From: an uncultured Bacilli bacterium
Lineage (GTDB): Bacteria > Bacillota_I > Bacilli_A > RF39 > UBA660
DNA length: 64,000 nucleotides
Direction: 5' to 3'
Assembly (NCBI GenBank): GCA_910579535.1
Contig: CAJTUR010000002.1
Location: 1-64,000, forward strand
Shown here: positions 17,564-25,835 of the stretch, one piece after another
Layout of the letters: every line of letters begins with the position of its first letter
Numbering within the stretch: position 1 is the stretch's first letter
Translations under genes and position numbers: made by a program
The notes under the pieces: generated by a model
The model's database searches: none
Seen by the model: the letters and a program-made list of their open reading frames with translations, nothing else
What the model was told of the DNA's origin: nothing

Positions 17564-18077
17564 AATATTTTTTTACCTCGCTTTCGTATAAAATTAAATC
17601 AATATTGATGTCGTGATTTTTTACAAAGTCCCTAATCATGTTTTTTAACATGGGTCCTACTTCTTCATGCGTAAAGCCATATTCTCCTGTTCCAATACTT
17701 GGGAGTAAGATGTTTTTGTAGGATTTTACACCCAATTCATCCAATAGGTTTTGATAAGTTATTTTTAGAATTTCTAAAGGATTTTTATAGTCCCAAACAC
17801 GAGGGCCTTGAACAAAAAGAATGTCCATATTTAAGTTAAATCCAGGAGTGATTCGTATTTCTCCGACTTTCATTTCATTGGCGTTACTGTCATACGTGAT
17901 ATGATATTTTTCGCTTGTGTAGGCTTCTAGTACTTGGACGCCTGCTTTTTTAAATATGGCACCACTTACCCCCATCCCCATACGCATAGCGGGGTTGGTT
18001 GGGTTTACAATACAATCATGATTTTTTAAGATTTCATCAGTGGTGATGTCACCGATTAAGATGTTCATTTTGCCCAT
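17556..18077 (-). CDS. Macro-domain protein (ADP-ribose binding/hydrolysis)
   Basis: 173 residues forming a single macro domain. Visible landmarks are ILIGDITTDEI, the DCIVNPTNPAMRMGMGVSGAIFKKAG loop (adenosine/ribose contact, with the glycine-rich catalytic loop), and ILLPSIGTGEYGFTHEEV (diphosphate loop). Such proteins bind or remove ADP-ribose from protein, nucleic acid or O-acetyl-ADP-ribose. It lies between the DnaB-like and polymerase-like genes with an 8-nt overlap downstream, and its ribosome site GAGGAGAT is inside the previous gene. ADP-ribosylation may therefore be part of this module's chemistry. Confidence 0.9.
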   Translation of the reverse strand: MGKMNILIGDITTDEILKNHDCIVNPTNPAMRMGMGVSGAIFKKAGVQVLEAYTSEKYHITYDSNANEMKVGEIRITPGFNLNMDILFVQGPRVWDYKNPLEILKITYQNLLDELGVKSYKNILLPSIGTGEYGFTHEEVGPMLKNMIRDFVKNHDINIDLILYESEVKKYYE

Positions 18078-18680
18078 TTAGTCTATCTCCTCAATCGAAA
18101 AATTTTCTTTGTTATAGGTTATTTTTATTTCGTTTTCTATTTTTCCTATTTGATAATTTTTAGGAATTTGATAATTCTCTATATCTTTTTCATTCATAAA
18201 TAAAATAACTTCACTTTGATTTTCTTTCGCATAGTTTTCGATTTGATTAAAAATGGTTTCTATGTCTTCTGGGGTGCTACTAATAAAATCATCAAAGTCA
18301 TCGATTAGGATACAATCGTATTTTGAGTTATGTTCAAATATAAATTCTAAATAAGTTTCGTCCGAAAATTTGTTTTTGCTCATGATTAAGTCGGATGAAC
18401 GAATTTTTTCGATGGCATTTACAAATTTGGTGGGATTGATTTTTTCTTTAGTAGTGTGGCTAACGCCTAACGTTGGGTCTAAATAGGTTTCGATGATTTT
18501 ATAGGATTCTCCTGATAATAAGGCAATGAGTTTACTTAAGTAAAAGTTTTTGGGAACATAAAATATTGGAAGAAAGACGGATTTGTTTTGATTTAGGGCA
18601 TATTCGTTTAGAAGGTTGATAAAAAAAAGTATTCTTTCTTTGTTATTCATACTCGTGATAATTGAAATTTTTGGGTTCAT
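18078..18680 (-). CDS. Degenerate RecA/DnaB-fold protein, smaller paralogue
   Basis: 200 residues. I see a possible relic of a DnaB C-terminal (RecA-like) domain. A strand-helix NEYALNQNKSVFLPIFYV resembles the segment before the DnaB LEM motif. A Walker B-like CILIDDFDDF follows, and IENYAKENQSEVILFMN resembles the helix-strand after Walker B. No GxxxxGK[ST] Walker A is present, so ATP hydrolysis is unlikely. Its start overlaps the preceding, larger DnaB-like gene by 4 nt (ATGA). The two proteins look like divergent paralogues, but the family call is tentative. Confidence 0.5.
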   Translation of the reverse strand: MNPKISIITSMNNKERILFFINLLNEYALNQNKSVFLPIFYVPKNFYLSKLIALLSGESYKIIETYLDPTLGVSHTTKEKINPTKFVNAIEKIRSSDLIMSKNKFSDETYLEFIFEHNSKYDCILIDDFDDFISSTPEDIETIFNQIENYAKENQSEVILFMNEKDIENYQIPKNYQIGKIENEIKITYNKENFSIEEID

Positions 18681-19987
18681 GAGTTGCTCCTTTCAAAGGC
18701 AAAGATTCTTTCAGGATTTTGGTTGGATTCTTCAAAGATTAAGTCTACTTTTTCATCGTCTCTTTTTAAAGTGGTGATGATGTTTTGGGTAAATTTACTA
18801 AAGTTATGATAAAAGGGTAAATCTTCTTTAGGGTGACGTATTTGATAGGCATTCAAGATGATGATTTTGGTGTTTTCATATTTGGCATATTGGTAAAGTT
18901 GTTCTACTATTTCTTCTCCCTCTTTCGAACAACGTTTTTGGAAAGTGATAAAGTCATTTATGATTAAGTAATCATAATGGTTTTCTAAGTTTAAAATCTC
19001 AGTTTCTAAGTCTATTTTCTTAAAAAGTTCAGTGTCTTCAAAGTTTTCATAAGTACAATTTAGCGAATTATTTTTTAGTTTTCCATCAAAGTCACAAATT
19101 CTTATTTGGGTGTTTTCTTTTAAAACTTGTTCTTTTAGGATGTTTAGAAGCGTTAGGGCCTCTTGGTTTTCTTCACTATATAATACACTGATTTTATTAT
19201 TGGTGAAGCGGGTTTCAAATGTTTTTTCGATTCCATTTTCTTCAAATGTTAAAATTTCATTTGTCTTTGAATTGAGGCTTACTTTTTCGCCCGTGTCAAA
19301 ATGATAAATCCCCTCTTTTGCATTATAGTCGATTACTTTTACGTTATGGTGCTTATAAAAGTTTAGGCTTCCATAGCCAGAAAGTCCTCCTTCTAAAAAT
19401 AAAAATTGGGTATTGGTTTTACGGGCGTAGTTCTGAATGGTTTCTAAAACTTTTACTCTTGCTTCTTCATAGGGGATTTGGAGCTCTTGTTCTAATTTTT
19501 TTTGTTCATATCTTAAACAACTATTGATGTCTTTTAGTATAACTAAATCATATTTTGTATTTTTATAATGTTCATCAAAAATAAAGTAAAGGTTGCCATA
19601 GTCAGCATAGATGGATTCGTTTATTTGAAAGTGACTATTTTTGATGGTTTCTAAAGAGGCGAAAAAGGCTTCTTTGTTTGGTAAATCGTTTACGACTTGC
19701 CTTTCTTCTAGTCGTTGTTGATAACTAAATGGGGCTAAATAAGCGAGTGTTTTTTCTAGGTCAATGTTGGAAATTCGCGAAACGAGGTTGGCATGAAACC
19801 AGCTCGTGTCTTCAGGAATGTCATTCACTGAGGTTATGAGTAAGACTTTTTTGTTTTCTTTTATGGCTGTTTCATAAATGATGTTGGTTAGTAGTGGTGT
19901 TAAATCTATGGTAGACCCCCACTCTCTAGAAATCCATAAATTAATTTCTTGGGTTAATAATTTTTTTGCTATTTTTATTTGATTCAT
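18677..19987 (-). CDS. Degenerate DnaB-like RecA-fold protein
   Basis: I start at ATG 19987 (MNQIKIAKKLLTQE), not at the longer frame from 20050, because the extra codons are translated from a terminator and promoter. 436 residues appear to hold two RecA-like halves. The first has IYETAIKENKKVLLITSV, DLVILKDINSCLRY and IQNYARKTNTQFLFLEGG. The second has ISVLYSEENQEALTLLNILK, DYLIINDFITF and YAKYENTKIIILNA. These strand patterns resemble the DnaB ATPase core, but neither half keeps a Walker A motif. It is the first gene of the operon that ends with the PD-(D/E)XK protein. Confidence 0.5.
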   Translation of the reverse strand: MNQIKIAKKLLTQEINLWISREWGSTIDLTPLLTNIIYETAIKENKKVLLITSVNDIPEDTSWFHANLVSRISNIDLEKTLAYLAPFSYQQRLEERQVVNDLPNKEAFFASLETIKNSHFQINESIYADYGNLYFIFDEHYKNTKYDLVILKDINSCLRYEQKKLEQELQIPYEEARVKVLETIQNYARKTNTQFLFLEGGLSGYGSLNFYKHHNVKVIDYNAKEGIYHFDTGEKVSLNSKTNEILTFEENGIEKTFETRFTNNKISVLYSEENQEALTLLNILKEQVLKENTQIRICDFDGKLKNNSLNCTYENFEDTELFKKIDLETEILNLENHYDYLIINDFITFQKRCSKEGEEIVEQLYQYAKYENTKIIILNAYQIRHPKEDLPFYHNFSKFTQNIITTLKRDDEKVDLIFEESNQNPERIFAFERSNS

Positions 19988-20012
19988 ATACTCTCTTTCC
20001 TTTTCTACTTCC

Positions 20013-20018
20013 ATTATA
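20013..20018 (-). promoter_or_regulatory. Extended -10 promoter of the dead-polymerase operon
   Basis: On the minus strand TATAAT is preceded by TG at the extended -10 position (TGTTATAAT), with no clear -35. It lies just after the terminator at 20025-20048 and 26 bp before ATG 19987, so it should drive 19987 to 13032 as one unit. Confidence 0.6.
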
Positions 20019-20024
20019 ACACAG

Positions 20025-20048
20025 TAAAAAAGCCGTTTAGTAAACGAC
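20025..20048 (-). terminator. Terminator of the Nudix/P-loop-HTH unit
   Basis: On the minus strand GTCGTTT-ACT-AAACGGC forms a 7-bp stem (one G-T pair), followed by six T. It separates the two genes at 20091-21589 from the operon starting at 19987. Confidence 0.85.
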
Positions 20049-20090
20049 ATTCTTTTTTATATTTATCTGTTTTAAACACTATTTTTTCGG

Positions 20091-21143
20091 CTATTTTGTA
20101 ATTGCATTTATTTGGAACCATTCTTTCTTTTTAAAATCGTACCCGATATTTTGGTAAAGATTATTTAAGTCTTCTAAATCTCTTTCAATTTGGCGTTCCG
20201 ATTGCAAAAAAACTGTTTTTAGTTCTTTAGTGGTGAAGGTTTCTTTTCCTTTTAAATATTTTTTTAGTTCTTCTAGTTTTTCTCTTCTTTGGGCACTTAT
20301 TTTACGTGATTTATTTGTTAATAAGTTGTTAAGAAATAAACGGTACAGGGTTTCGTCTTCAAAGTAGTTTTCGTTGACAAAATAAAAAGGACTGTATTTT
20401 AAATGGTATTTGTTTTGTTTTTTTACGTCTTGAGTGATGATGTAAACATAGGTAAAGTTTTTAAAGAATGTTCGGTATTTTTTATCCAGTTCTATACTGT
20501 TTTTTGGTAATAAATCTTCTTTTATGATTGCTAGAAAGCCCTGTTTTCTTTTTAGTTCGTCTAGGATGTTGGCTTTTTTTATGTAGGGAAATTGACAAGC
20601 CAATTCATTTTCAATTCTGTCTTTAAATTCTTGTTGTCTTTTATCGGTGAAGTTTATGTTATCTAATTTCCCACAAAGATAAACGATTCGTTTTTCTTTT
20701 TTTAAATCGATGGCATGTGGTTTTACGTTTATTGTTTTTATTGGGGATTTTACGGATTTAAGGGAGGTTTTTATTTTGTTTTGGGTATTTAAAATAGTAT
20801 AAAAGGAAACTTGTTCGAGATAGGCTTTTATTTTTAATAAGTTTTCGTTTAAGTTTAAAAAGAGGATGAGATCACTTGAAATGATTTCTTCACTAAACAT
20901 GGGGGTATCTGGTTTTATTTGGATGCTCTTTTTTACTTTTTCTTTTTCTTCGTCAGTGATATATCTAAGATCGATGTAGCCAAATTGGAGGGTGAGTTTT
21001 TGGTCATAAAGACTTGCAAAATCGTCGATTTTTAGTTCGTTCATTAATTCTTTTTTGCCACTAATTCTAGTTCCTAAAATCAAAATGCGTTTTTCAGGAT
21101 TTTCTTTAATGATTTTTTTGATTTTCCTAATTTCTTCTTTCAT
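20091..21143 (-). CDS. P-loop-like protein with C-terminal winged helix
   Basis: 350 residues of no family I recognise. The N-terminus has a phosphate-loop-like RILILGTRISGKKELMNEL, where the usual GK[ST] ends in GKK. The middle is alpha/beta with FLNLNENLLKI and RIVYLCGKLDNINF strands, and the C-terminus (about 290-345) has a winged-helix-like FTTKELKTVFLQSERQIERDLEDLNN. It could be a nucleotide-dependent DNA-binding regulator. It starts inside the stop of the Nudix gene (4-nt overlap, GGAG upstream). It lies upstream of the dead-polymerase operon but is cut off from it by a terminator. Confidence 0.6.
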   Translation of the reverse strand: MKEEIRKIKKIIKENPEKRILILGTRISGKKELMNELKIDDFASLYDQKLTLQFGYIDLRYITDEEKEKVKKSIQIKPDTPMFSEEIISSDLILFLNLNENLLKIKAYLEQVSFYTILNTQNKIKTSLKSVKSPIKTINVKPHAIDLKKEKRIVYLCGKLDNINFTDKRQQEFKDRIENELACQFPYIKKANILDELKRKQGFLAIIKEDLLPKNSIELDKKYRTFFKNFTYVYIITQDVKKQNKYHLKYSPFYFVNENYFEDETLYRLFLNNLLTNKSRKISAQRREKLEELKKYLKGKETFTTKELKTVFLQSERQIERDLEDLNNLYQNIGYDFKKKEWFQINAITK

Positions 21144-21589
21144 TCTACTCCCTTTATTTTATTTAAGGCCTGCTGCGTCATTTCATCTCCAACACTTCCC
21201 CAATTCAAGTAATTATTTAACTCTTTTAAGGGAATCAAAATTCTTTGGTAGGTTTCATGTTCGGCGGGATCAGGTCTTTCTTCACCAATGGATTTAATAG
21301 TGGCTAACATTCTTACTTGGGCATAGGAATCCTTTGTATCACCATTGACTTCTTGGAAGCCTAAATAGGAAATATCGGAAATTATTATATTTACTTCTTC
21401 TAATACTTCACGTTTTAGGGTTTCTTCTAGCGTTTCATTTTTTTCAGGATGTCCGCCTGGAATACGATAATTCCCATTTTTTTCTTGATAAATCAGCACT
21501 TGCTTCTTCTCATTTAAGATAATGCCAGAGACTTGCGTAATTCTCATATTTTTGGGGACTTCTTCGGTATGGTAGTTATATTCAATCAT
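21140..21589 (-). CDS. Nudix hydrolase
   Basis: 149 residues with an intact Nudix box: GGHPEKNETLEETL then KREVLEEVNI (GX5EX7REVXEEX). Members cut nucleoside diphosphates linked to another group, such as ADP-ribose, dinucleoside polyphosphates or oxidised dNTPs; the substrate cannot be read from sequence. It is coupled to the P-loop/HTH gene by a 4-nt overlap. A macro-domain gene nearby makes an ADP-ribose-related substrate attractive but unproven. GTGGAGG lies 6 nt before the ATG. Confidence 0.9.
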   Translation of the reverse strand: MIEYNYHTEEVPKNMRITQVSGIILNEKKQVLIYQEKNGNYRIPGGHPEKNETLEETLKREVLEEVNIIISDISYLGFQEVNGDTKDSYAQVRMLATIKSIGEERPDPAEHETYQRILIPLKELNNYLNWGSVGDEMTQQALNKIKGVE

Positions 21590-21704
21590 TTTTTTCCTCC
21601 ACTTTGATTTATTAATCGCTTTTCTTGAACTCCTATTTTTCTCTAATTTTTCAGGTTGGTATAACCATTTTTTAACTTCTACAATGACCTAAATATTTAT
21701 GTTC

Positions 21705-22199
21705 TTATTTTTTTCTATCTGGGACATGCCAAACATCAATTTCTTCTTTTTGGGGAATTTCAAATATAGAGGAAACCTTTTTTAATAATCCTTCATCCAC
21801 ATAAAAACTGGAACCTCCATTACCTGCTAGAACTTTACTATTTCTTTCTTCTATATTTTCATACCAAGTTGTATCATCAATATCAATATAATGCATTTCT
21901 AATAAAATTTTATGTTCTTTGGCATACTCTTTAATTTCATTTCTATTTTCCTTTACCCAAAATCCCCAATCTAAAATTACAGTACATCCTGCATTAACAA
22001 TTTCTACTGCTTTTTTTCTTAAATATAAATTCACTCTTCTAGCAAATTCATCATAATCTTCCCCTTGTTTATTATTTGTTAAATCATAAGTTACTTCATC
22101 TGTAGATAAAATCACAGCATGTTCTTTTTCTTTTAATTGATTCGCATAATAAGTTTTGCCACAACCAATTTTTCCACATATACAAATTAATTTTGCCAT
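21705..22199 (-). CDS. P-loop ATPase / small-molecule kinase-like protein
   Basis: 164 residues. Walker A is CGKIGCGKTYYANQL at the very N-terminus. A TDEVTYDL loop and CTVILDWGFWVKENRNEI follow; the Asp of VILD could bind Mg. This fits the AAA_33 / zeta-toxin-like kinase group, which phosphorylates small molecules or antibiotics. No antitoxin-like partner is obvious, and the neighbour at 22214 is another small P-loop kinase 14 nt upstream. A 115-bp gap to the Nudix gene holds no feature I can support. Confidence 0.75.
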   Translation of the reverse strand: MAKLICICGKIGCGKTYYANQLKEKEHAVILSTDEVTYDLTNNKQGEDYDEFARRVNLYLRKKAVEIVNAGCTVILDWGFWVKENRNEIKEYAKEHKILLEMHYIDIDDTTWYENIEERNSKVLAGNGGSSFYVDEGLLKKVSSIFEIPQKEEIDVWHVPDRKK

Positions 22200-22213
22200 A
22201 AACCTAATCTCCT

Positions 22214-22798
22214 TTATTTCCTTAATCCATCACTTTGTACCCAAGAATAAAATAAACTTTTATCTGGAACATTGTATTCGTAATCTAATTTTGAATTAAA
22301 ACTATCTATTAAATCAATTGCCTCTTTCAATACTTCCTCTTTACTTTTGCCTACTATATCTAAGATAACTTCATTAGGCAATAGATCTCTATCCATAATT
22401 TTTTTTGTAGATATTTCTAATAATTCCAAGTCAATTAATCCATCGGAACCACGAGCAATCATTTGTCTTTTATTTTGTTCATAATCACTTGAAATTAATT
22501 TTAAAGTAACAAAATTGGTACCTTTAAATATTTGTGGTATTTCCCTTGATCTAATGTCATTGAAATCAAGGGCTATAATATATTTTAGACCTTTATCATA
22601 AAAATATTTTAATAATAAAATAAAAGATTCCCACATTATTTCTTCTTCGAATTTTCCTTCATCAACATTATCTGGTATGCCAAACTCTGGAATCATGTTT
22701 TGTTCAAAATAAACTCCATTATAATGTTTATACAATTCTTTTGCCAAAGTAGTCTTTCCAATACCACTAGGACCAATTATAAATATATAATCTTTCAT
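22214..22798 (-). CDS. P-loop kinase-like protein
   Basis: 194 residues. Walker A FIIGPSGIGKTTLAKELY is at the N-terminus, like guanylate- or gluconate-kinase folds. A DFNDIRSREIPQIF segment may be substrate binding, and NKRQMIARGSDGLIDLELLE could be the lid. No precise substrate can be inferred. GGAGG precedes the ATG, and the ribosome site lies in the end of the YhcG pseudogene. It is probably co-transcribed with the kinase at 21705. Confidence 0.75.
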   Translation of the reverse strand: MKDYIFIIGPSGIGKTTLAKELYKHYNGVYFEQNMIPEFGIPDNVDEGKFEEEIMWESFILLLKYFYDKGLKYIIALDFNDIRSREIPQIFKGTNFVTLKLISSDYEQNKRQMIARGSDGLIDLELLEISTKKIMDRDLLPNEVILDIVGKSKEEVLKEAIDLIDSFNSKLDYEYNVPDKSLFYSWVQSDGLRK

Positions 22799-22812
22799 TT
22801 CCGTTCCTCCAT

Positions 22813-23472
22813 TTATCTTTTAATTATGAATTCTAATAGAAATTCCTTTAAATGCTCTAATATATTTTTTTCTAAATCTGTTTCTAAATAATCTGTATTT
22901 TCTTTAATATCAAGAAATTCTAAAACAAATGGATCTTTTACTAAATCTTTACTTGATTCTAAAATTTGACCTTTCTCTGCAAGTTCTAAGATTTTTTCTT
23001 TATTAGTAGATAAGGCTAATCTTTCATATAATAGAGAACCGATTTGCCTCCCAAGTTCCCTAACACTCCATTTAGTATTTATACATTCATTGAATTAAAA
23101 ATTCCTTTTAGTTTCTTCCTCTATCTTTATTAATTCCAAATAATGTGACCAACTTAATTGCGACGACACTGTTGTCGCAATTGGAAAATAAATATAGAAT
23201 TTTCTCATTCTCTCTAAATTTCTTTTAGAAAATCCTTTGCCAAATTCATTCGTTAATTTTTGTGATAGTTTCTCCAAAACAGCATCACCATAACTTGCTC
23301 TTTCATCTCCCTGTTGGATTTCCATAATTGCCTCGCCAATATTCCAATAAAGCTTAGGCATTTCCGTATTTACAGCACTATATACTTTATTTCTACTATT
23401 AATAACTAATTCTTTTATATTATCAAATATAGTATTAATTTCATTATCATTTTTAATTAATTCATTGTCCAT
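22813..23472 (-). pseudogene. Truncated YhcG/DUF1016-family nuclease
   Basis: The first 125 codons are a clear DUF1016 N-terminal domain (KVYSAVNTEMPKLYWNIGEA, GFSKRNLERMRKFYIYFP, QLSWSHYLELIKIEEETKRNF). The frame then meets TAA (23095-23097) where the intact paralogue at 55558-56574 has Tyr. It continues in the same frame for 93 more codons (NECINTKWSVRELGRQI, YERLALS, DLVKDPFVLEFLDIKE) before a final stop at 22813. The catalytic PD-(D/E)XK domain is missing entirely. It is therefore both interrupted and 3'-deleted. Confidence 0.9.
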
Positions 23473-23728
23473 TAATTGCCTCCAATTTTCAATTCAAATC
23501 ATAAAGACTTCTTATGTCTAAATTATACTCTAAGTAAAACTCTTCCATACTCCATATTCATTTTAACTTCTTTTAATTGTAATAAGGGAATTCTTTTAGT
23601 TAAACTTATGAAACTTGCTAGCTACCGATTATGTCAATATAAACTTAACTGATAAACGATTAACTATCGTAAATAATGTTTAAGATTCGATTGTTTTTTA
23701 AATAAATCTATGCTATTTATAGTATTTG
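23473..23728. other. Gene-free stretch
   Basis: 256 bp with no convincing coding sequence, hairpin or promoter. It separates two pseudogenes and is probably decayed sequence. Confidence 0.5.
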
Positions 23729-24198
23729 CTAGATTTCTATTTTTTGATTGTTTATTTTAAAGATACAGTTTTTTTCTAAAATTTTTGCCATTTTTTTAGG
23801 AATTTCAAAGGGTTTTGCCCATTCTTTTTGAAGTATAGTTAAGTCAATGTTTTCTAAAGTTTCATAATTTATAATTAAATTTTCTGCGGTTATTTCAATA
23901 CTCACTTTTTTATTTTTTGGACTTCTTTATTGATGTTATCTTGAATGGTAGAATTAATGGTTCGATGATAAGTGATGTCTAATTTGTCTGCTAAGACTAA
24001 AGAAAGTCCTATAAATGAATTTACTTCGTTTCCAGAGCCATGATCTTGAATCGCATGTTCTAAAATCTTTTTTTCTTCTTCCGTAACGTTTGTGTTTCCT
24101 AAGTACTTACGAAACATCTTACTACTTCTTAAAGCATGTTCTTTTTTGTTGGTATCACTTTCACTTAAACCAATATCATGAAGTAAAGCGGCGGACAT
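23729..24198 (-). pseudogene. HD-domain phosphohydrolase remnant with frameshift
   Basis: Starting at 24198 the frame encodes AALLHDIGLSESDTNKKEHA, ILEHAIQDHGSGNEVNSF and LVLADKLDITYHRTINSTIQ, typical of the HD superfamily (HD metal pair plus later His/Asp). The segment before the first HD motif is missing. At an A-rich run near 23905 the frame shifts. A 58-codon continuation (ending KINNQKIEI) completes a plausible C-terminus that stops at 23729. It has therefore lost its 5' end and carries at least one frameshift. A sequencing error could explain the frameshift but not the missing N-terminus. Confidence 0.8.
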
Positions 24199-24205
24199 TC
24201 ATAAA

Positions 24206-24829
24206 TCATTTTTCTTCTCCTTCAATTTGCTTTATGTCTTCTAGAGTTTCAGGCCAATTTATTTTTTCTAAATAAATTTTTGGACAATTGCCATTTTTAA
24301 AAGCAATACCAATATGATTTAAAGTACTAAAGTTCATTTCTCGTTGGTCATCGTAGTTTTTAAAATAGTCTTCTATCTTTATTTGTTCATAATAATTCTC
24401 ATCTAATTTTTGATTATCACTATAACTTAAATCATAGCCATAAAAGATTTCTTCAATTTGCGTAGCCAATTTTTCATCATGTATATTTATTCGATAAATA
24501 TCTTTAACTTTGGATAATTCTTTTATTTTATCTCCTAAATTTATAAAAGGCGGATAGCGAAAGAAATAAATGTAATAGGCACCATTTTGACCACGAAATT
24601 TTTTTAACGCTTCGATATAATCTTCTCTAGTTAAATTTTCTTTTCCATGGTATTCTTTTAATCCCCATTCATTTATTATGCGTTGTTTATATTTTAAGAC
24701 GTTTTTATCAAATTCTTTAAACATTTTATGATCGTACATATATTGTAAACTGTTTAAACCTTTACTTAAGTTGACATCTTTATTTACAAGGTGATAAAAA
24801 TAAAGAGGCGTTTTTTGATTTGTATCCAT
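24206..24829 (-). CDS. Hypothetical protein
   Basis: 207 residues, soluble, no signal or membrane segment. I do not recognise the family. The sequence is alpha/beta with aromatic-rich stretches (YFYHLVN, GAYYIYFFRYPPF) and an acidic centre (YGYDLSYSDNQKLDENYYEQ). The start has AAAGGAAAAG upstream. Its stop lies 8 nt before the HD pseudogene. It may be a nucleotidyltransferase-like or binding fold, but nothing decisive is visible. Confidence 0.6.
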   Translation of the reverse strand: MDTNQKTPLYFYHLVNKDVNLSKGLNSLQYMYDHKMFKEFDKNVLKYKQRIINEWGLKEYHGKENLTREDYIEALKKFRGQNGAYYIYFFRYPPFINLGDKIKELSKVKDIYRINIHDEKLATQIEEIFYGYDLSYSDNQKLDENYYEQIKIEDYFKNYDDQREMNFSTLNHIGIAFKNGNCPKIYLEKINWPETLEDIKQIEGEEK

Positions 24830-24877
24830 ATTGCTTTTCCTTTCTTCTTATCTACTATTTTTACATCATTCTTTTGG

Positions 24878-25747
24878 TTATTTTAAAACTAATTTTAAGG
24901 CATTTGTATCATGACCAAAAACGTTTCTAGCATTTATTCTTGCCATTAAAATAGATTTTGTTATACATAATTTAGAGTTTGTCATGATAATGTCTTGTTG
25001 ATTTTTATCTACAATAAATTTTTCTAAGGCTATTACATAATCATTCTCTATTTTGTGGTAATGATTAACCGAATATATACGACTTAAATATTCTAAAGCA
25101 ATTTCAATAGCGTATTTTTTATTTTCATCCGTTCCGTTATAAAACATCACAGGATTTTTCTTCTTATCGTAATTCAAAACAAAAAAATTAGTTAATATAA
25201 AATCAAGTTCTTTAACATTTTCTACTCTTTTCTTCTTTAAGTCTGATTCATCCATTTTCACAAAAAATTGGTAATTTTTTTTATTTTTTAATTTTTCAAA
25301 AACTTTAAGTGCTTCTCTATCTTGAAATTCGATTCTGTCTTTTAAAATAAAAGTTTCTATCCGATCTAGAGTATTGTTATCTAGTTGATTTGTTTCAAAA
25401 TCATGAAGATGATTCAAATAAAATAATAAAAGATTTCCTACTTTATGATACGTTTTGACAAATTCTTGATATTTATTAGACAATTGACTATAGTATAAGG
25501 GGTCTTTTTTTTCAAAGTAACCAGCTATAAACGCATTGAAAGCTTTATGAGCGTGCACGTAAAAATTTTTTAACTCTTCTTCATTTAGTCCTAAATCTAG
25601 ATAATACAAAAATTCTTCTTTTATTTGCTCCAGATAATCACTTTCTTCTTGCATTTTTTTTATAAATTCTAATGTTTCATCAAAAAATTTTTTTTGTTCT
25701 TTCTTTGGTTCTTCTTTTAAAAAAGAAAGCTGTTTTATTTTTTCCAT
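24878..25747 (-). CDS. Hypothetical, mostly helical protein
   Basis: 289 residues, lysine/glutamate-rich, predominantly helical, soluble. No motif I recognise. Histidine-containing helices (FYVHAHKAFNAFI, YHKVGNLLLFYLNHLHDFE) and a basic RINARNVFGHDTN near the end stand out. It is flanked by hypothetical and thioredoxin-like genes with no tight coupling. A terminator at 25803-25835 lies just upstream, so it is transcribed separately from the thioredoxin/rhodanese pair. Confidence 0.6.
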   Translation of the reverse strand: MEKIKQLSFLKEEPKKEQKKFFDETLEFIKKMQEESDYLEQIKEEFLYYLDLGLNEEELKNFYVHAHKAFNAFIAGYFEKKDPLYYSQLSNKYQEFVKTYHKVGNLLLFYLNHLHDFETNQLDNNTLDRIETFILKDRIEFQDREALKVFEKLKNKKNYQFFVKMDESDLKKKRVENVKELDFILTNFFVLNYDKKKNPVMFYNGTDENKKYAIEIALEYLSRIYSVNHYHKIENDYVIALEKFIVDKNQQDIIMTNSKLCITKSILMARINARNVFGHDTNALKLVLK

Positions 25748-25802
25748 AATCTCACCTTGTTGAATAGCTTCTATTATATTTATAACTTGTCAGAAAGGCA
25801 AT

Positions 25803-25835
25803 AAAAAAAATAGTCATTTTTAAAATTTTACTATT
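25803..25835 (-). terminator. Terminator of the thioredoxin/rhodanese operon
   Basis: AATAGT and ACTATT pair around an A/T loop (25809-25814 with 25830-25835). Eight T follow on the minus strand, directly after the stop at 25831. The stem is short, so strength is uncertain. Confidence 0.6.

Noticed and set aside
19987..20050. N-terminal extension of the DnaB-like protein
   Set aside because: It would translate a terminator stem and a -10 element.
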